The notes beneath the pieces are model-generated. The model saw only the letters and a program-made list of their open reading frames with translations. It did no database searches and was not told the origin of the DNA. Shown piece by piece: positions 35,305 through 47,480 of a DNA stretch of 64,000 nt. The translations under genes were made by a program, and so were the position numbers. Positions within the stretch are counted from its first letter, which is position 1; the number at the start of each line of letters is the position of its first letter. The stretch comes from Ceratotherium simum simum (Eukaryota; Chordata; Mammalia; Perissodactyla; Rhinocerotidae): assembly GCF_000283155.1 (NCBI RefSeq), contig NW_004454262.1, positions 3,218,785-3,282,784 on the forward strand, read 5' to 3'.

Positions 35305-37234
35305 GAAGGAGGCATAGAGAAGAGAGTATTTAACAAGCTACCAGAGGTAGAGAACTTAAAACTGTGAGCAGAATATACATTTTCCCACAAACTATGAATT
35401 GGATTTATTTCTGAGAAGTAATTGCTGCTATTTATAACATTGATTGTTGAAGTTTCAGCTGACTTAAAAATGGATACTATTCAGATGGCTTAGTTACTAA
35501 AGTTCCTCTGAAGCTTTTGAAAACCTGAAAATTATAACAGGGAAAGCCAGTGCCCACCAAAGGAGAAAATGGTGATGAGACCTAAGAAAAGGGAAGGTCA
35601 GAAGGGTCAGGAGAAATTTTGACCTGGTCATTTGGCAATTATGTTAGCAAGATCATTCTCGTTAGTAATCGGCAACATTCATAAGGCATAATAAAGATGT
35701 GCCTTCATGGGTTTGCATTTCCTCTCTTATCTTTATTTAAACACAAGACTACTCCAAACTCCCAAACACACTGTTGACCACAGTCTTTTGTTTATTGAAT
35801 TGTTGGGAAAGAAGAAATCTAATGTGTGTGCCTTCGTTTGCCAATTACAAATGATGGGGGGGGGGTGAAAGGATCCTACTAGATCTTAATGGTGTAAGAC
35901 AGGATGAAAAATGTCATTTCCGAAGGTGTTTTACAAGAACGGCTTGTTTATACAGCACAGCCTGAACTCTAGTTATGCAGCCCATTAGCAGCAAATATTG
36001 TGGAAGAAACTCCACATCTCAGGGAGCTGACAGGCCTCCCAGGTAAGAGTCAACTCAGTTGATACAATGATCATTCTTATCGGACCTGAATCTTTCTTGA
36101 GTGTTTTGGCAAAATGAAGTGAGCAGCCCAGCCACAGCTCTGTTCTAAATTGCTGACAGTTCTGACTACAATAATACTACAACTGAATGGGGCACTCTCT
36201 ATACTCTGGAGGCAAGGGTTGTGTTTCTTTTTTTCTTTTAAATTTTAAGATGCATCATAATATTTGTTCTTACATACTTTACTGTAATTGCGAGATTTGC
36301 TATTTTCTCTTTTATTTGAGTTACCACTCAAGCATTAGGACACATTGATAGAATAAAAGTTTTGATCCAGAGTATAATCAAAAGATTAAATTAAATTTAC
36401 ACAGGATGATATTACACTGAGATGAGAATTAAGTGAGGAGTCATCGTAACTGCCTGCATGGCTTATTCCTGGAGTCGCAGGTGGGCAGGGATCAGTGTCC
36501 AGGAAATGAATCCTTTTCTTGAACACAGTATAGGTGCCCGCCATCAACACAAGTTTTAAAATCATATCTGAATTGTATATTTACTATACAGAAAAGTATA
36601 TTGGCAAGCTCCGGATTATTTAGGGGTTCTTGATTTCTCCATAGTGCTGTTTTCCTCTACTGCTCTGCTTACTTTTTACTCAACTGGAAGGACAGAAAAG
36701 GGGAGAGTCAGTTTTGCAAAATGTTAGCTCAAGGTTGGGTTAGGCATGACGTTGGAATCAAAGGTTGACTGGCTTCCTCTGTGACTGGGAAGCAATACTC
36801 AGTGATACAAAATGGGTTCTCCCAGCAAAGGTCAATAAGCAAGACTCGCACCACTAGATGCAATTCTCCTTGGGCAAGGGAAGTGGAATTTGGAGAGATC
36901 CTTTTGGAAATGGACAGGGAACTTGCCACTTTGTTCTATGTCTCCCCCTTGGAAATTTATTGCTGTGGTTAGTGTATACTCAAAGGCTTGGAATACATGA
37001 GTTTGGTTGTTTATATAAATATTAATACTTTACATATTAAAAGTATGCCTACGTGGATAGATAATACAGACATATTGGCACCATTTTTGTTGTCAGGAGT
37101 GGAGGATTGAGGTAACTGTATAGATAAGTCTAGCAGAGGGAAAAAAAAACCTCTTCAACTTTGCCTGGAAAAGCCAGGCAATTGTCTGAACCTCTCTGCT
37201 TTATTCTGAATGACTTCAAAATTAAGAGTGTGTT

Positions 37235-37345
37235 TTTATCATGCACAGATTGATCACTCACATACTCACTCACTCACTCAGTAAATCCTTTCTGGGGGCC
37301 TGCTGTGCGCCCAGCACTGGGCCTTACCACATTGTTCTCATTCCC
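37235..37345 (-). mobile_element. L2 3'-end fragment (inverted)
   Basis: 'actcactcactcagtaaatc' followed by 'ctgctgtgcgcccagcactg' is the inverted L2 terminus. A similar short piece lies at about 37770-37815 ('taagtgctcaccatgtgcca'). Confidence 0.6.
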
Positions 37346-38515
37346 ACTGTAGAAGACTGGGAAATTATCCAGCTATTGGAATTCATGAAAATCCTTTCTA
37401 TTGGATTAATAGGGGCATTCTGTAAATCTTTCTGTCTGTGGCACCAGCAACATGCCAAAGAAGAAAGTCTAGGCTCCCACAAGTCAGGACACTCAAGATG
37501 GCTGCAGTTTACACAAAGCTAAAAGCCCTGCTGTTGATAAGAGTCATGCCGGCTCTTTTCTCCCGGGACACTGCTGCAATTGTCAATAACTTGAGGCTAT
37601 TTCCCGAGCTCCCTCCTTTTGAGGACTGACTGTTTGTATACCCAGATGTGTCATTGGACAGCTGAATTCACCCTTCACTGAAATAGGTTGTTTTATTCTC
37701 TTGAAAAGTGGTAGCTTTAAAAAAAATCTTTGAAGAAGACCAATATTATTCAAATTTGATTTCTGCTTTCCATTTATTAAGTGCTCACCATGTGCCAGGC
37801 ACTGGTATAGATTTTGGGAGTGTGAGAAATTTCTGATGACCCTAAATTTTGTTTTTAAATCACTTTGATTGTAAAAAAGAAGATGGCTAAAATGCCTGCA
37901 GAACTCAGATAGCACTCAGGTCTGAGTTACTTTATGGGGGGTAGGTGGGAAGTTGATTCCTTGGGACCTCTTGTCCCCAAGTACACAAATTGAAACTGCT
38001 GGTTTCCCACTGGAGAGTAGAAATGACAGGCACACAGTGGAGGATGCCCTTAAGTTTTCACAGAACAATGTTCCTCCTCAGCAAGCACACCGCAATCATA
38101 ACCTCTGCCATCTTGATTCCACCACAAGGATCCATATGAATTCACTACGTGGTTACAAGGGCTCAGTTCCACCATGTTCTCACAAAGCTTCCCCCTTCAT
38201 CTATGAATATATTATTATTTCCCTATCTATTGAATCCTAATTGGAATAAAAACAAATGTATATTTCAATCCATAATTATTTATAACGAGGGCAAGTGTGA
38301 CGTCTCAGACAAAGGTTAATTCCTTCAAGCCATCATGGCCTTGGTTTCAATTTGTAGCTTCTCACTTTATTTTGAATGGGAAGAAATAAAAATATTTGTA
38401 AATATGATCTAATGCTTCAATTTTCAACTCTCTTCAGAGTTGACATTTTCATTAGAATTTTCATTATTTGTCCAGTAGGATGTTCCAATGTACCAGAAAA
38501 CAAAGACAAATTCTT

Positions 38516-38779
38516 TTCTTTGTTTTTTTCTTTTTTTGGTGAGGAAGATTAGCCCTGAGCTAACATCTGATGCCAATCCTCTTCTTTTTTCTTTTTTTGC
38601 TGAGGAAGACTGGCCCTGGGCTAACACCCATTCCCATCTTCCTCTAATTTATATGGGACGCTGACAGAGCATGGCTTGACAAGTGGTGCTTCAGTGTGCG
38701 CCCAGGATCCGAACCTGCGAACCCCTGGTGGCTGCAGCAGAGCACGTGCACTTAACTGATACACCACTGGGCGGCCCCC
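38516..38779 (-). mobile_element. ERE SINE, complete, 14-15-bp TSD
   Basis: Inverted ERE: a T-rich start, 'ggaagattagccctgagcta', 'ggaagactggccctgggcta', a tRNA-like head with 'aggatccgaacctgcgaac', and an end in gggcggccccc. The flanking duplication aaagacaaattctt (38502-38515 and 38780-38793) is perfect, the longest intact one in the window. Confidence 0.95.
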
Positions 38780-39937
38780 AAAGACAAATTCTTAAGGATG
38801 AACTGGGAACATTTCTTTTCATCATCTCTTTCCTGTTTTCCCCAATGGCTACAAATTAAACGATGAGTCCTTTCATTTTCTTAGCAGTTGCCAACACTGT
38901 GGAATTGCTAAAACATTTTTTTTTCTTCAAAAGAGAATCACAACTGTGGGGAAGCCATCATTTTGCAGAAAGACCAACTTTGTAAGCTTTTACATGGCTT
39001 TGCCCAAGACTTTAAGTTTTAATGCCAGCAAAAAAATATCTAGAATTTGGGAAAGTATTTCTGCTTCTGCCTGCTGATACCAGATTAAGTGACTAAATCA
39101 GATTAAAGTTATTTATTGCTTGGGAGAACACCTTTTAGTTTGACTCAGCCTTGGTCCTTGGAAGCTTTAGTAAACATTCCTAAATGAAACTCTAGACCTA
39201 TGAACTGTTTATTTTATATTTCTTCCCAAATGAGAGAAAAAAGAGCTACAAAAACCCCCTAAATCAGGGACCAGTGATCTCCACTATTCCAAATTCTTCC
39301 GAGCAGTGGGAACTGGTGAAGGAAATGTTTGGGAATTGCTCAAGAAAGTGCTGCACGTATTTAGCATCACCTGGCGCTCTGAGCGCATTCAGGCTGTAAA
39401 GCTGAATTTAAATTAGTATAAACAACAAAACAAGTCTGTAAGAAAAAAAAAGGATGGGGAATGAAGCCACTCCAGGTGTCATTAAAGATGCATCTATTTA
39501 TCACAACCCAGTTTCATGAGTCCAAGATGATTCATATGCTTTTTGTGAAGAGAATATCCATTGTTGTGGCAAAATTAAATGTGTTTTGATACTTGCATGC
39601 AATATTTATCTATCTGTTCAATCAGAAAAAAGTTGTCCTCATCACTCTAACATATATTACTTTTTCAATTTCCTCTGAGTAGTTTTTTTTAATGTTCTTT
39701 AGGGTGAGACCACAGAATTTCTCATTTTTCACAACAAAGACCATAACTCATTAGAAATATGCTGATGAGTTTTTCTCACAAAATTGCATCCTCATTTTTT
39801 CATAGGTGACCAATCTGCTCTCTTACCCCTAACCATCAGGCAGATTCTGATAGATCTAAGGAAAGACGGCTGCTGTACTCTTCCAATTGTGGTTTTTCAT
39901 AGTTTTCTGGTTCCTATTTTAAATGTCCCTCAAAAAA

Positions 39938-39938
<1 letters not shown>

Positions 39939-39976
<38 letters not shown>

Positions 39977-40012
39977 CATGTATATATGTATGTATGTATA
40001 TATACTTAATTA
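39939..40012. repeat. (TG)n/(TA)n microsatellite
   Basis: About 34 bp of TG dinucleotides follow a TATATA start and pass into TATG/TATA repeats. A variable-length locus is likely. Confidence 0.9.
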
Positions 40013-41261
40013 CTCTGGTACTTCAAATTTGGTCCTGGGAAAATGTAATTTATCATTACTAATAAACCACTATTGTAATGATTTTCTAACTGTTCTGTTC
40101 TAAGCTCAATACTTTATGCCAATAGTATGAATTTTAGAATTTTTAATTTCAAAAGCTATTTCTGAAGTACAGTCTTATCAGGAATATGTTTCACAGTCTT
40201 GCTAGATGAAATCATTCACAAACTACACCTATATACAATTAAATAGCATAAAGTTGGTATAATGATACTTACATTGAAGAACAATTGAGATATTTAGTCA
40301 CAAAACTATTAAATTAATCCATAACTCACAGTTAAAAGATAATCGGCTTAACTTTTCTAAAATATTTGGGGCATTCCTAGCAATGTTTTTGGTATCTCAT
40401 TTGGTTTCTGAGAAGGCTAAGTTCTTAGTACTTTCTGATTCATCTAGGGTCCAGATTGTAGGAACTAGTCTAGATACACAAAACCATTGATATTATCCTC
40501 AGTTCTACTGTCTTATCTCCATATGAGCTGAGAGGGGCAGAAACTCTACTTTTTAAATACTTTTAAATGTGTATGAATTTGTGATCTCAAAAAATCAAAT
40601 GACTTCTCAGAATCCTGAGTAGCCCACCACGTCACTCTCTTTTGTGTTCATCTCCATACTTTGTATATCACCTTTTAAACATAAATGATTTAGTATCCTT
40701 TATCTTAAGGAAGTCACCTTTTATATTATAAAAGCTAAATAGTTCTTTTGTAACCCAATGATACTGAGAAGATCCTCACATTAAAACCCATTTTTAACTT
40801 CCAATCAAATCCTCAAATTCCGTGTGAATTTAAAATTGATTTTTGTTTTTCTAGCTGTACACATTACTAACCTCTTCCTTTTGGTTGTCTGGGAAGCTTG
40901 CTGACATCACCTGCAGATTTACTGAAGGTAGATGGAAATGTTTTTATTCTAGGGCATCAGAGGAAACCCACAGTAGTTAAACGAACCTGCCCTCCCATTT
41001 GATTAAATAAAGTGCAACATTTGTTATGGAGAAAAGTGGATGCTGTCACATCCAGCAGCCATATAGTCATGTTATAGAGGCAAGCTAGACATCGTCTAGC
41101 CTTCTGTTGCCAATAATCTGGAGAAAACAAGGTAGGCCAGCTTACCCTGTTAATGATGGCATGGGCGGCAGACTCAAAATCATCAAACTGGCCCTCTCTG
41201 CGTGCTGGAGCGGCCATGGGTTCAAGGCCAAGGCGGTCAGGGGAACAAGGAGGGAGGCAGG

Positions 41262-41360
41262 GCTTGCTTGTTCCTCACTATGTGCCGGGCTGTGCCAAGC
41301 ATTTAACGTCTTTTATTACTTTTGGTCCTTAGAACAACCCTGAAACGTTAGTAGTTTAAA
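41262..41360 (-). mobile_element. MIR fragment
   Basis: 'ctcactatgtgccgggctgt', 'gccaagcatttaacgtcttt' and 'cttagaacaaccctgaaa' match the inverted MIR tail half. Confidence 0.65.
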
Positions 41361-41609
41361 AAACTGAAGAAAGTTAAGTAATTAGACAAATGCCATTTGC
41401 GTCAGACAAAGTAATGCCAGATGGCATTATGCTTAAAAGCATTTCACATAAAACCTCAATACATTAAATAGACCCTACTTGAGATCAGCCAACATAAGTG
41501 GAGTAAAATGTACGTGACTGAAGAGAGCACGATATTTATGGAACAACTATTATATGGCCGGCTTGGTGTTAGGTGCAAATACGTGTAATGCTGAAAGCAG
41601 CTTCACTCA

Positions 41610-41815
41610 GAGGAAGCCTGGGTTTTGAGTAGCCAGATCCTGGCTCAAATCCAGGCTCTATCACTTACTAACTGCATGGCCCTGGGAAGCTGGTTAACTT
41701 TGCTGAGCCTCCGTTTCCTCAGCTGTAAATTAGAGATAATAGTCTAAGATCATTGTAAGACTGAAATGAAATGATGAATTTATGCAAAATGCTTATCAAA
41801 TAGCATATTAGCTTA
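41610..41815 (+). mobile_element. MIR SINE
   Basis: 'ctcaaatccaggctctatca', 'cttactaactgcatggccct', 'cctccgtttcctcagctgta' and an A/T-rich tail follow MIR order. Confidence 0.8.
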
Positions 41816-41929
41816 TATGAAATACTCCATTCATTCAGTCCACAGATTTATTACTGTATTTATGCTTACTATGTGCCGGGTGCTATTCTAGCCACTTGGG
41901 AACATAACAAGGTTTTAAATTATTGTCAG

Positions 41930-42135
41930 AGCACGGTGATTAAGAGCCATCTCTGATATCAGACAACACTGAGCTTGAATCCTGCCATTCCCAGCTAGGT
42001 GATCTTCGAAGTTTCTTCATCCGTACAACAGGGATAAACCATGTTCTGTGATTGTGGTGAAGGTGAAATGAAATAACATACCAAATGCTAAGCACTCTTT
42101 GGCATGTAGAAAGCACTCTTTGGCTCAATAAATGG
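41930..42135 (+). mobile_element. MIR SINE with internal deletion
   Basis: 'acggtgattaagagccat' (head), 'gagcttgaatcctgccattc' and 'tttcttcatccgtacaaca' run to 'ggctcaataaatggcagc'. The middle is shortened, and a small direct duplication (gcactctttggc) lies in its tail. Confidence 0.7.
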
Positions 42136-42164
42136 CAGCAATTTATTAATTTTATTGTTGTTAG

Positions 42165-42325
42165 AACTAATCCTCCTAACAACCCTGGGAGGAAGATATT
42201 GTTGTCAGACATGGGAGAGAAAACTGCAGCTGAGTAAGATTAGATGCCTGGCGCCACAGCGCTGCTTGGGGATGGAGTCTGATTTGAAAGCCTGTGTTCT
42301 TTACCCTGAGCTGCCTTCGCATGGG
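42165..42325 (-). mobile_element. MIR SINE
   Basis: 'taatcctcctaacaaccctg' through 'ctgatttgaaagcctgtgtt' to 'ctttaccctgagctgcc' follows inverted MIR order, immediately next to the preceding plus-strand MIR. Confidence 0.65.
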
Positions 42326-42759
42326 AGCACGTGGACATTTGCATGGTCCACCTTTGTTATTCTGATGAGACTGGTTTATTGTGAACATCTATTGGAAAGT
42401 GTCAGATCTAGGTAGTGTGTAATGTGTTTTCTTTGTGTGTTTGTGTGTGTTGCTTGATTGATGCCATTTACTTATAGGCATGAAGTTGTATCTCATCTTA
42501 ACTTTACTGTCATGTTCTGAACTCTCCACCTTATGACATCTTCTGAGGATCTACTTACATTGTTATTTTACAAGGTGGAAAAGGTTAGCCTATGAGATGA
42601 ATAGCATTTTGGAGCAATGTTTTATGGCTACTGTGTTAAATTCAATTGGATCATGCAAAGGCCCAGTTGCGTACATTTGAACTTGATCTTGGCTCCTCTC
42701 TCTGCTCTGAGTTGTGACTTTTCCATTCCTGCCTATCTCTGATCTATTTTTCATTTCTC

Positions 42760-42842
42760 TCTTATTGGCCCATGAGTTGATGACATGATGCCTACATCTT
42801 TATGAAGAATGCATCATGTCATCAACTCACGGGCCAATAAGA
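42760..42842. repeat. 32-bp near-perfect inverted repeat with 19-nt loop
   Basis: The left arm 42760-42791 (core ttggcccatgagttgatgac) is the reverse complement of the right arm 42811-42842 with one mismatch (A against C, one position). The loop is 42792-42810 (ctacatctttatgaagaat). The pair is not part of any transposon that I recognise. It would fold as a long hairpin in either strand's RNA, including the POU6F2 pre-mRNA. Confidence 0.95.
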
Positions 42843-44094
42843 AAGTTGGGTGCATTATTGGGCAAGAGTGTAGCAAATGGTACAATGAACATTTATTTGG
42901 AGGTTGAATGCATCTCACATGTGAATTTAATGTTTTCCCTTCTCTGATAATGCTCTGCTTAACCATAAAAATCATTTGCAGCAAAAGTTGATGTTACTCT
43001 AGGGATGCTAATTCAAAATTCATCACTTCCTCTCTTTCCTTGCCCCAGACCCAAATCAAGTTTGATTTTCATTCTCTTGTTGGAAAAACTGAGGCATAAA
43101 CAGCTTCTACTTCCACCTCTGACTTTTTACTAAAAACTGAATACCAAAAACAGAGCCATCATCAACAGCCCAGTGTACAGTTTTTCCACAACTGGATTTG
43201 GTTCAGGCTATTTATCAAATAAATAACATATTCCCCCAATTATAAGACCCTTACATTTTTTACATCTTTAATATGTGTGAAATTAGGCTGCCCCTAACAA
43301 TTGATATATTTGTTTAACGCAGTAGTATTTACTCCCATTCCAAAAAAGCTGTTATTACATTGATGGTGTAACTTAAAACCAGTGGTTTCTTAGACTCATA
43401 ATACAAGATTAGATATTTCTCTTTTTCTTAGTAAGGGCTTACTTCCTTAGAGGGGCAGCTTCCAAAGGGAAGGATCTAGAAATGTCTGGGGCCTTGCCAC
43501 CTTGGGAGCTTAATCGATTCTAAAGTCATTTTGCTGTGTGATATTACAAAAAGGCCAACAGAAGATTCACTGGGATAGAATTTCCTATTTGGCTCTGAAA
43601 GGCTCACTTTGGTGAGCGCCCATGTGAAGCACATACCATGTACTTTTTTCCTCATGGCTGGGATGCCGTGCTGGAATGCAGAAGACCTGGAAGGCAGGGT
43701 CCCCCAGATCCTGATACCTTGACACTGATATTCTCTGGCAAGATGAAATGGAGATCTGAGGTCAGCTCTTCAAGATTATCTCATTCTTTAGAGACTTCCC
43801 TGAACCTTCTTCTCCAGTTCCTTTGATCAGCAAAAATAGTAACGTGAGAATATTGATTAAAATGCCCTATAATTATTTATTTTGGCATGGTTTACAGCTC
43901 TTCAAAATTTTCAAGTATGTGTGTTTATATACCTTCAAGAGAAATCTGTGACGTTGATAGAGCAAGAATTACAGTTCCCATTTGCAGATGGAGCCATGAA
44001 GGTTCTAGAGTTTGTGATGCGTCTCTGGAGCTTCCAGTAATGAACTAGGTCTTTGAACTCAAGAAAGTGAGGGTGGGATGGGAGGATGGGTGTG

Positions 44095-44290
44095 GGCTTT
44101 GGGCTCAGATCTCAGTTCTGCCGCTTACTGAAGATGTCATCCTAAGGAGTCAACTTAACTCTCTCAGCATCCTGAGAGTTTGCTCATCTGCACAGCTGGG
44201 ATAATCAAACCTAGAGATTACAGGTAATCAAACCTGTGTTCCCACAGGATCATAGATGATACCAGTCCCATGGTGAAGGCTCAGCACATA
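44095..44290 (+). mobile_element. MIR SINE
   Basis: 'gggctcagatctcagttctg', 'ccgcttactgaagatgtcat', 'gtttgctcatctgcacagct' and 'gaaggctcagcacatagg' match MIR with divergence and a small internal repeat (taatcaaacct appears twice). Confidence 0.65.
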
Positions 44291-45104
44291 GGAGATATCT
44301 TTATTTCCATTATTCTTTTCTAGAAATCACTTAGCCTGAAGGAACATTCAGTTAAAACCTAGCGCCTCTCTAAGATATAAGACCGTTAAAGAGCTTTGCA
44401 CACGGAAATGAACCACATGAACATTAGTTAGTGATATTATTTTGACATAAGGGTGCACTAACTGGAATGTAAACTATGCTAGTGAAACAAACATCCGAGA
44501 AGTCAAACTAGCTCTGAGGGAGCTGTCTGTAAACGGTGGCTTGTAACTTATTTCTTGTTTAGAATTATAGCTGTCAATTAGGTTGCCCCATTTGTTAATT
44601 GGCCCCTCTCCTATTCTTTAGCCAGAAGGGAGGTGCCAACAGTTTTGATCCAGGAGCCTACGCAAGAAAACATTTTCTTATTCCCAGGATAATGAAATAC
44701 TCGTGGATGAAGAATTAAAAAAAAAAAAAGATGCAGTGGTCAGAGAAAAAAATGTGACAGCACAACAATCCAAGTTCTGCTTTAGATGAGGGAGACCTTG
44801 GTTCTCTCTGGCTCAATCTTCAGGTGAATCCCCCAAACTAGAGGGTTTTTTTTTTTTTATTGCATATTTCTGCCCACCCCTTTAACTGTACACGACAGGT
44901 TGCACTGCTGAGTTTTGCTGGGAGAGGAGGGTAGAAAGGAAGATTTCAGAGGGTGCTTTATTTTCTGTTCTTTAAGTCGGCCAGCTCTTTGGGCTGATGA
45001 CACTAATACGATTAACCCGTTCACTTCAGAAATGGTGGTGGTAAGGAAGGAGCGGGAGAGGGAGGGAGGGGTGACCTTTGGCAGCCCAGCGAAGGTCTGG
45101 GTCG

Positions 45105-45880
45105 AACAATTCCCTGTCATAATGAGGAACAGCGCCGCGCATCTGCTGATGGCGCTGATCGGCTCTGAGACCTGATTTCGTCCCTCGTGTCATCAGCTGA
45201 GCCACTACAGAAGCAAGGCATCCCATCAAATCCATCTCCGCGTAATCACCGCGGAACCAAGGGCCATCAGGGCTCATTAGCGCCATTTACCATCAAGGGC
45301 GGCCCGCTCCTCAGAATGGAAGGACGGAGGGCCAGGCCGGGTCTCACTCCGCCCATCGGCCCCCTCCACCCTACCCCTGCCCAGTCACTGCAGAGGACAA
45401 AGCTCCGCAGCGGGGGCCTTGGGACCGCCACGCGTTTATCTGCCCTCGGGGTTCCTATTACGGTCTGTGGTGTGAGATCCTTCTTTCTGCAAACGTGCTC
45501 CGTAGGTGTGTGCACTCAGAACAGCAACACAGGAATCGCCGCAAAGCCCCCGTTGCAAAGGAGAACCCCCTTGGATGCGGTTCCTTTCTGATGTAAACCA
45601 TAATTTCACATTGAAAAACGTGGATAGGGGTGAATGTGAATTACTTCCTGAAGCATTTCCTAAAGTGTGCTCTGCAAACGTAAATTCTATGCAATGTTGA
45701 GTGGACAGTAAATTTGGGAAAAGCGGGCTCAAAAAAGTTAAAGAGGTTTGTGGCGCGTCACCTCCACATTAATCAGCCGCGCAAGTCCCTGGCCGCGCAG
45801 GACACGCGTCCTGCGGGGGGGGGGGCGCGGGAGGGGGCGGCCGCGCATCTCACCGGGACCCCTCGTTTGTGCAGCATCTT
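45105..45880. promoter_or_regulatory. Intronic CpG-island-like block
   Basis: The block is dense in CpG compared with all surrounding DNA. It includes gcgccgcgcat near 45132, two acgcgt sites (45430-45435, 45804-45809), and a gcggccgc site (45837-45844) after an 11-base G run (45815-45825). It is not within a repeat I recognise. It lies 7-8 kb downstream (in transcript order) of the Ala-run exon. CpG retention suggests germline hypomethylation, as at an internal promoter or developmental enhancer. No TATA box, exon or ORF can be assigned with confidence. Confidence 0.6.
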
Positions 45881-46539
45881 GAGGGGCTCCTTTTTTCCCT
45901 CCCGAGGCGCACACTTAGGGAAACATTGCTTTAATGCAATGGCCTCTCCCGAAATGAGGAAATAAAGCTCTCAACTGGGCTCAAAGGGGAAATCTGATAT
46001 GTTAGTAGAAAGATTGAGGTTGTTTATTGTTGTTATTATATCTTTATTACTCGGATGAAGCCAGGGTAAAATTCTTATGTTACTAACCCCGTGAACATAT
46101 ATTTCCCAGTCTCTAGAAAGAGCTGATTTTAACAATGTTATTCTATTAAAAAATGCTATTGGATATGTATTTCACTGAATGGGATTGAATTTTTATACTT
46201 TTTTAAAACTTCATGTAATAATATTTGCAAATGAGAAAATAAAATCTTCTGTCAGACTGTTTTGAGTTTTGGTATAGAAAATACATCCAAACCCATTAGT
46301 TGGGCATATTACGTAAATAGATTGCTCTGTTCATAATATTTGGGGGAAAATATACAGACACCAACTCTGAATTTTTAGATACCTACTCTGAATTTTTGAC
46401 AAACATGTTTGAATCTTATTTATGCAAAATGTCTAAACAATATATTCTATCATTTTGTATTAAAAAATAGTATTCTGTACATATGATTTTGTAGCTTTTT
46501 TTTTTTTCCCAATCAGTATTTTATAGTATTTTATAAAAA

Positions 46540-46815
46540 TGTAAAACTTGCATGGAAAGGAACCACCAATGTTATCATTGCGGTCACCTTGGGAAGGGAA
46601 GGAGAAGAATGGGAGAAAAGGGGTGTTAAGTCCTTAGCTGTATCAGTAATATTTTATTTCTTTTAAAAATAAGCAAGAGAACTGAAGCCAATATGGAAAA
46701 ATGTTAACATCTAAGTGGTTGAACAAGGATGTGTTTTGTATTATTTTTTGTAAAAAATTATTTTTTACTTTTTCTTTACATTTAGTGTGTTTCATTATTA
46801 AAAATGAAGTAAAAG
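46540..46815 (+). mobile_element. LINE-1 3' end (old)
   Basis: 'ggtcaccttgggaagggaag', 'cagtaatattttatttcttt', 'agccaatatggaaaaatgtt' and 'tgtgtttcattattaaaaa' match an old L1 3' UTR in the plus orientation. It is truncated at its 5' side. Confidence 0.7.
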
Positions 46816-47259
46816 AGTATATGTGAAACTCCCTAAATTCCTGATCCACTGGCTTTAGCTGGATCCGTCTAAGGCACTCATTTGCTCTAGTCACATCGTC
46901 AAAGTCACACTTTATCTCCTTTGCACAGGGTTTAAAATGAGTTTTACAAATGCGGGCAGCTATGGCTTTGTTAGTTCTCCTACACAGACCTAATAAAACC
47001 CACAGAGGGGCTCAACAGACACTTATTGAATAAATTTATTATGTCTCAATCTTTTGGCTGAGATTTGCATTTATTATAACTTTATCTTCATTCACCTTGT
47101 AGGGATTTTCTCTAAAAGAGTCTCATCTTTCTGTTTAAATTGTGTTGAATTACTTTAGCAACCCATAGTTCAGGGCCAATTACTGGTTTTTCATTCTAAA
47201 AAGAATAGCTATAACTTATTAATTTATTAATAAATTAATATAATTTATGAAATGCTTAA

Positions 47260-47480
47260 GACACATCAGGCACTATGCTAAGCACTGTCCCTGCTATTAT
47301 CAAGTTTAACCCACAACAAAAATATGTGAGAAGTCTTATCACTCTGATTTTACTGATGAGGAAACAGAGGACCAGAAAAGTTCTACAGTTTATCCAAGGC
47401 CACACAGCTATAAATGTTTTTTTATCAGACCCATTTCCTTCAAAGCTCATGCTATTAACTATTCTATTGCCTTCTAGAGA
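47260..47480 (-). mobile_element. MIR SINE
   Basis: 'atcaggcactatgctaagca', 'ttttactgatgaggaaacag', 'ccaaggccacacagctataa' and 'catgctattaactattctat' follow inverted MIR through to its head. Confidence 0.85.

Noticed and set aside
37262..37281. Short 'actc' tandem repeat considered as a CRISPR-like or regulatory array
   Set aside because: It is a tiny simple repeat at the end of an inverted L2; no spacers and no cas genes. The DNA is mammalian.
45187..45591. 134-codon ORF over the CpG-rich block
   Set aside because: GC-rich DNA lowers the stop frequency, and overlapping ORFs exist on both strands. There is no family resemblance and no splice or polyA context.
46356..46402. Direct repeat of 'ctctgaatttttagata/gacaa' type
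   Set aside because: A two-copy local duplication of about 14 bp in AT-rich DNA. It is too small to mean more than replication slippage.
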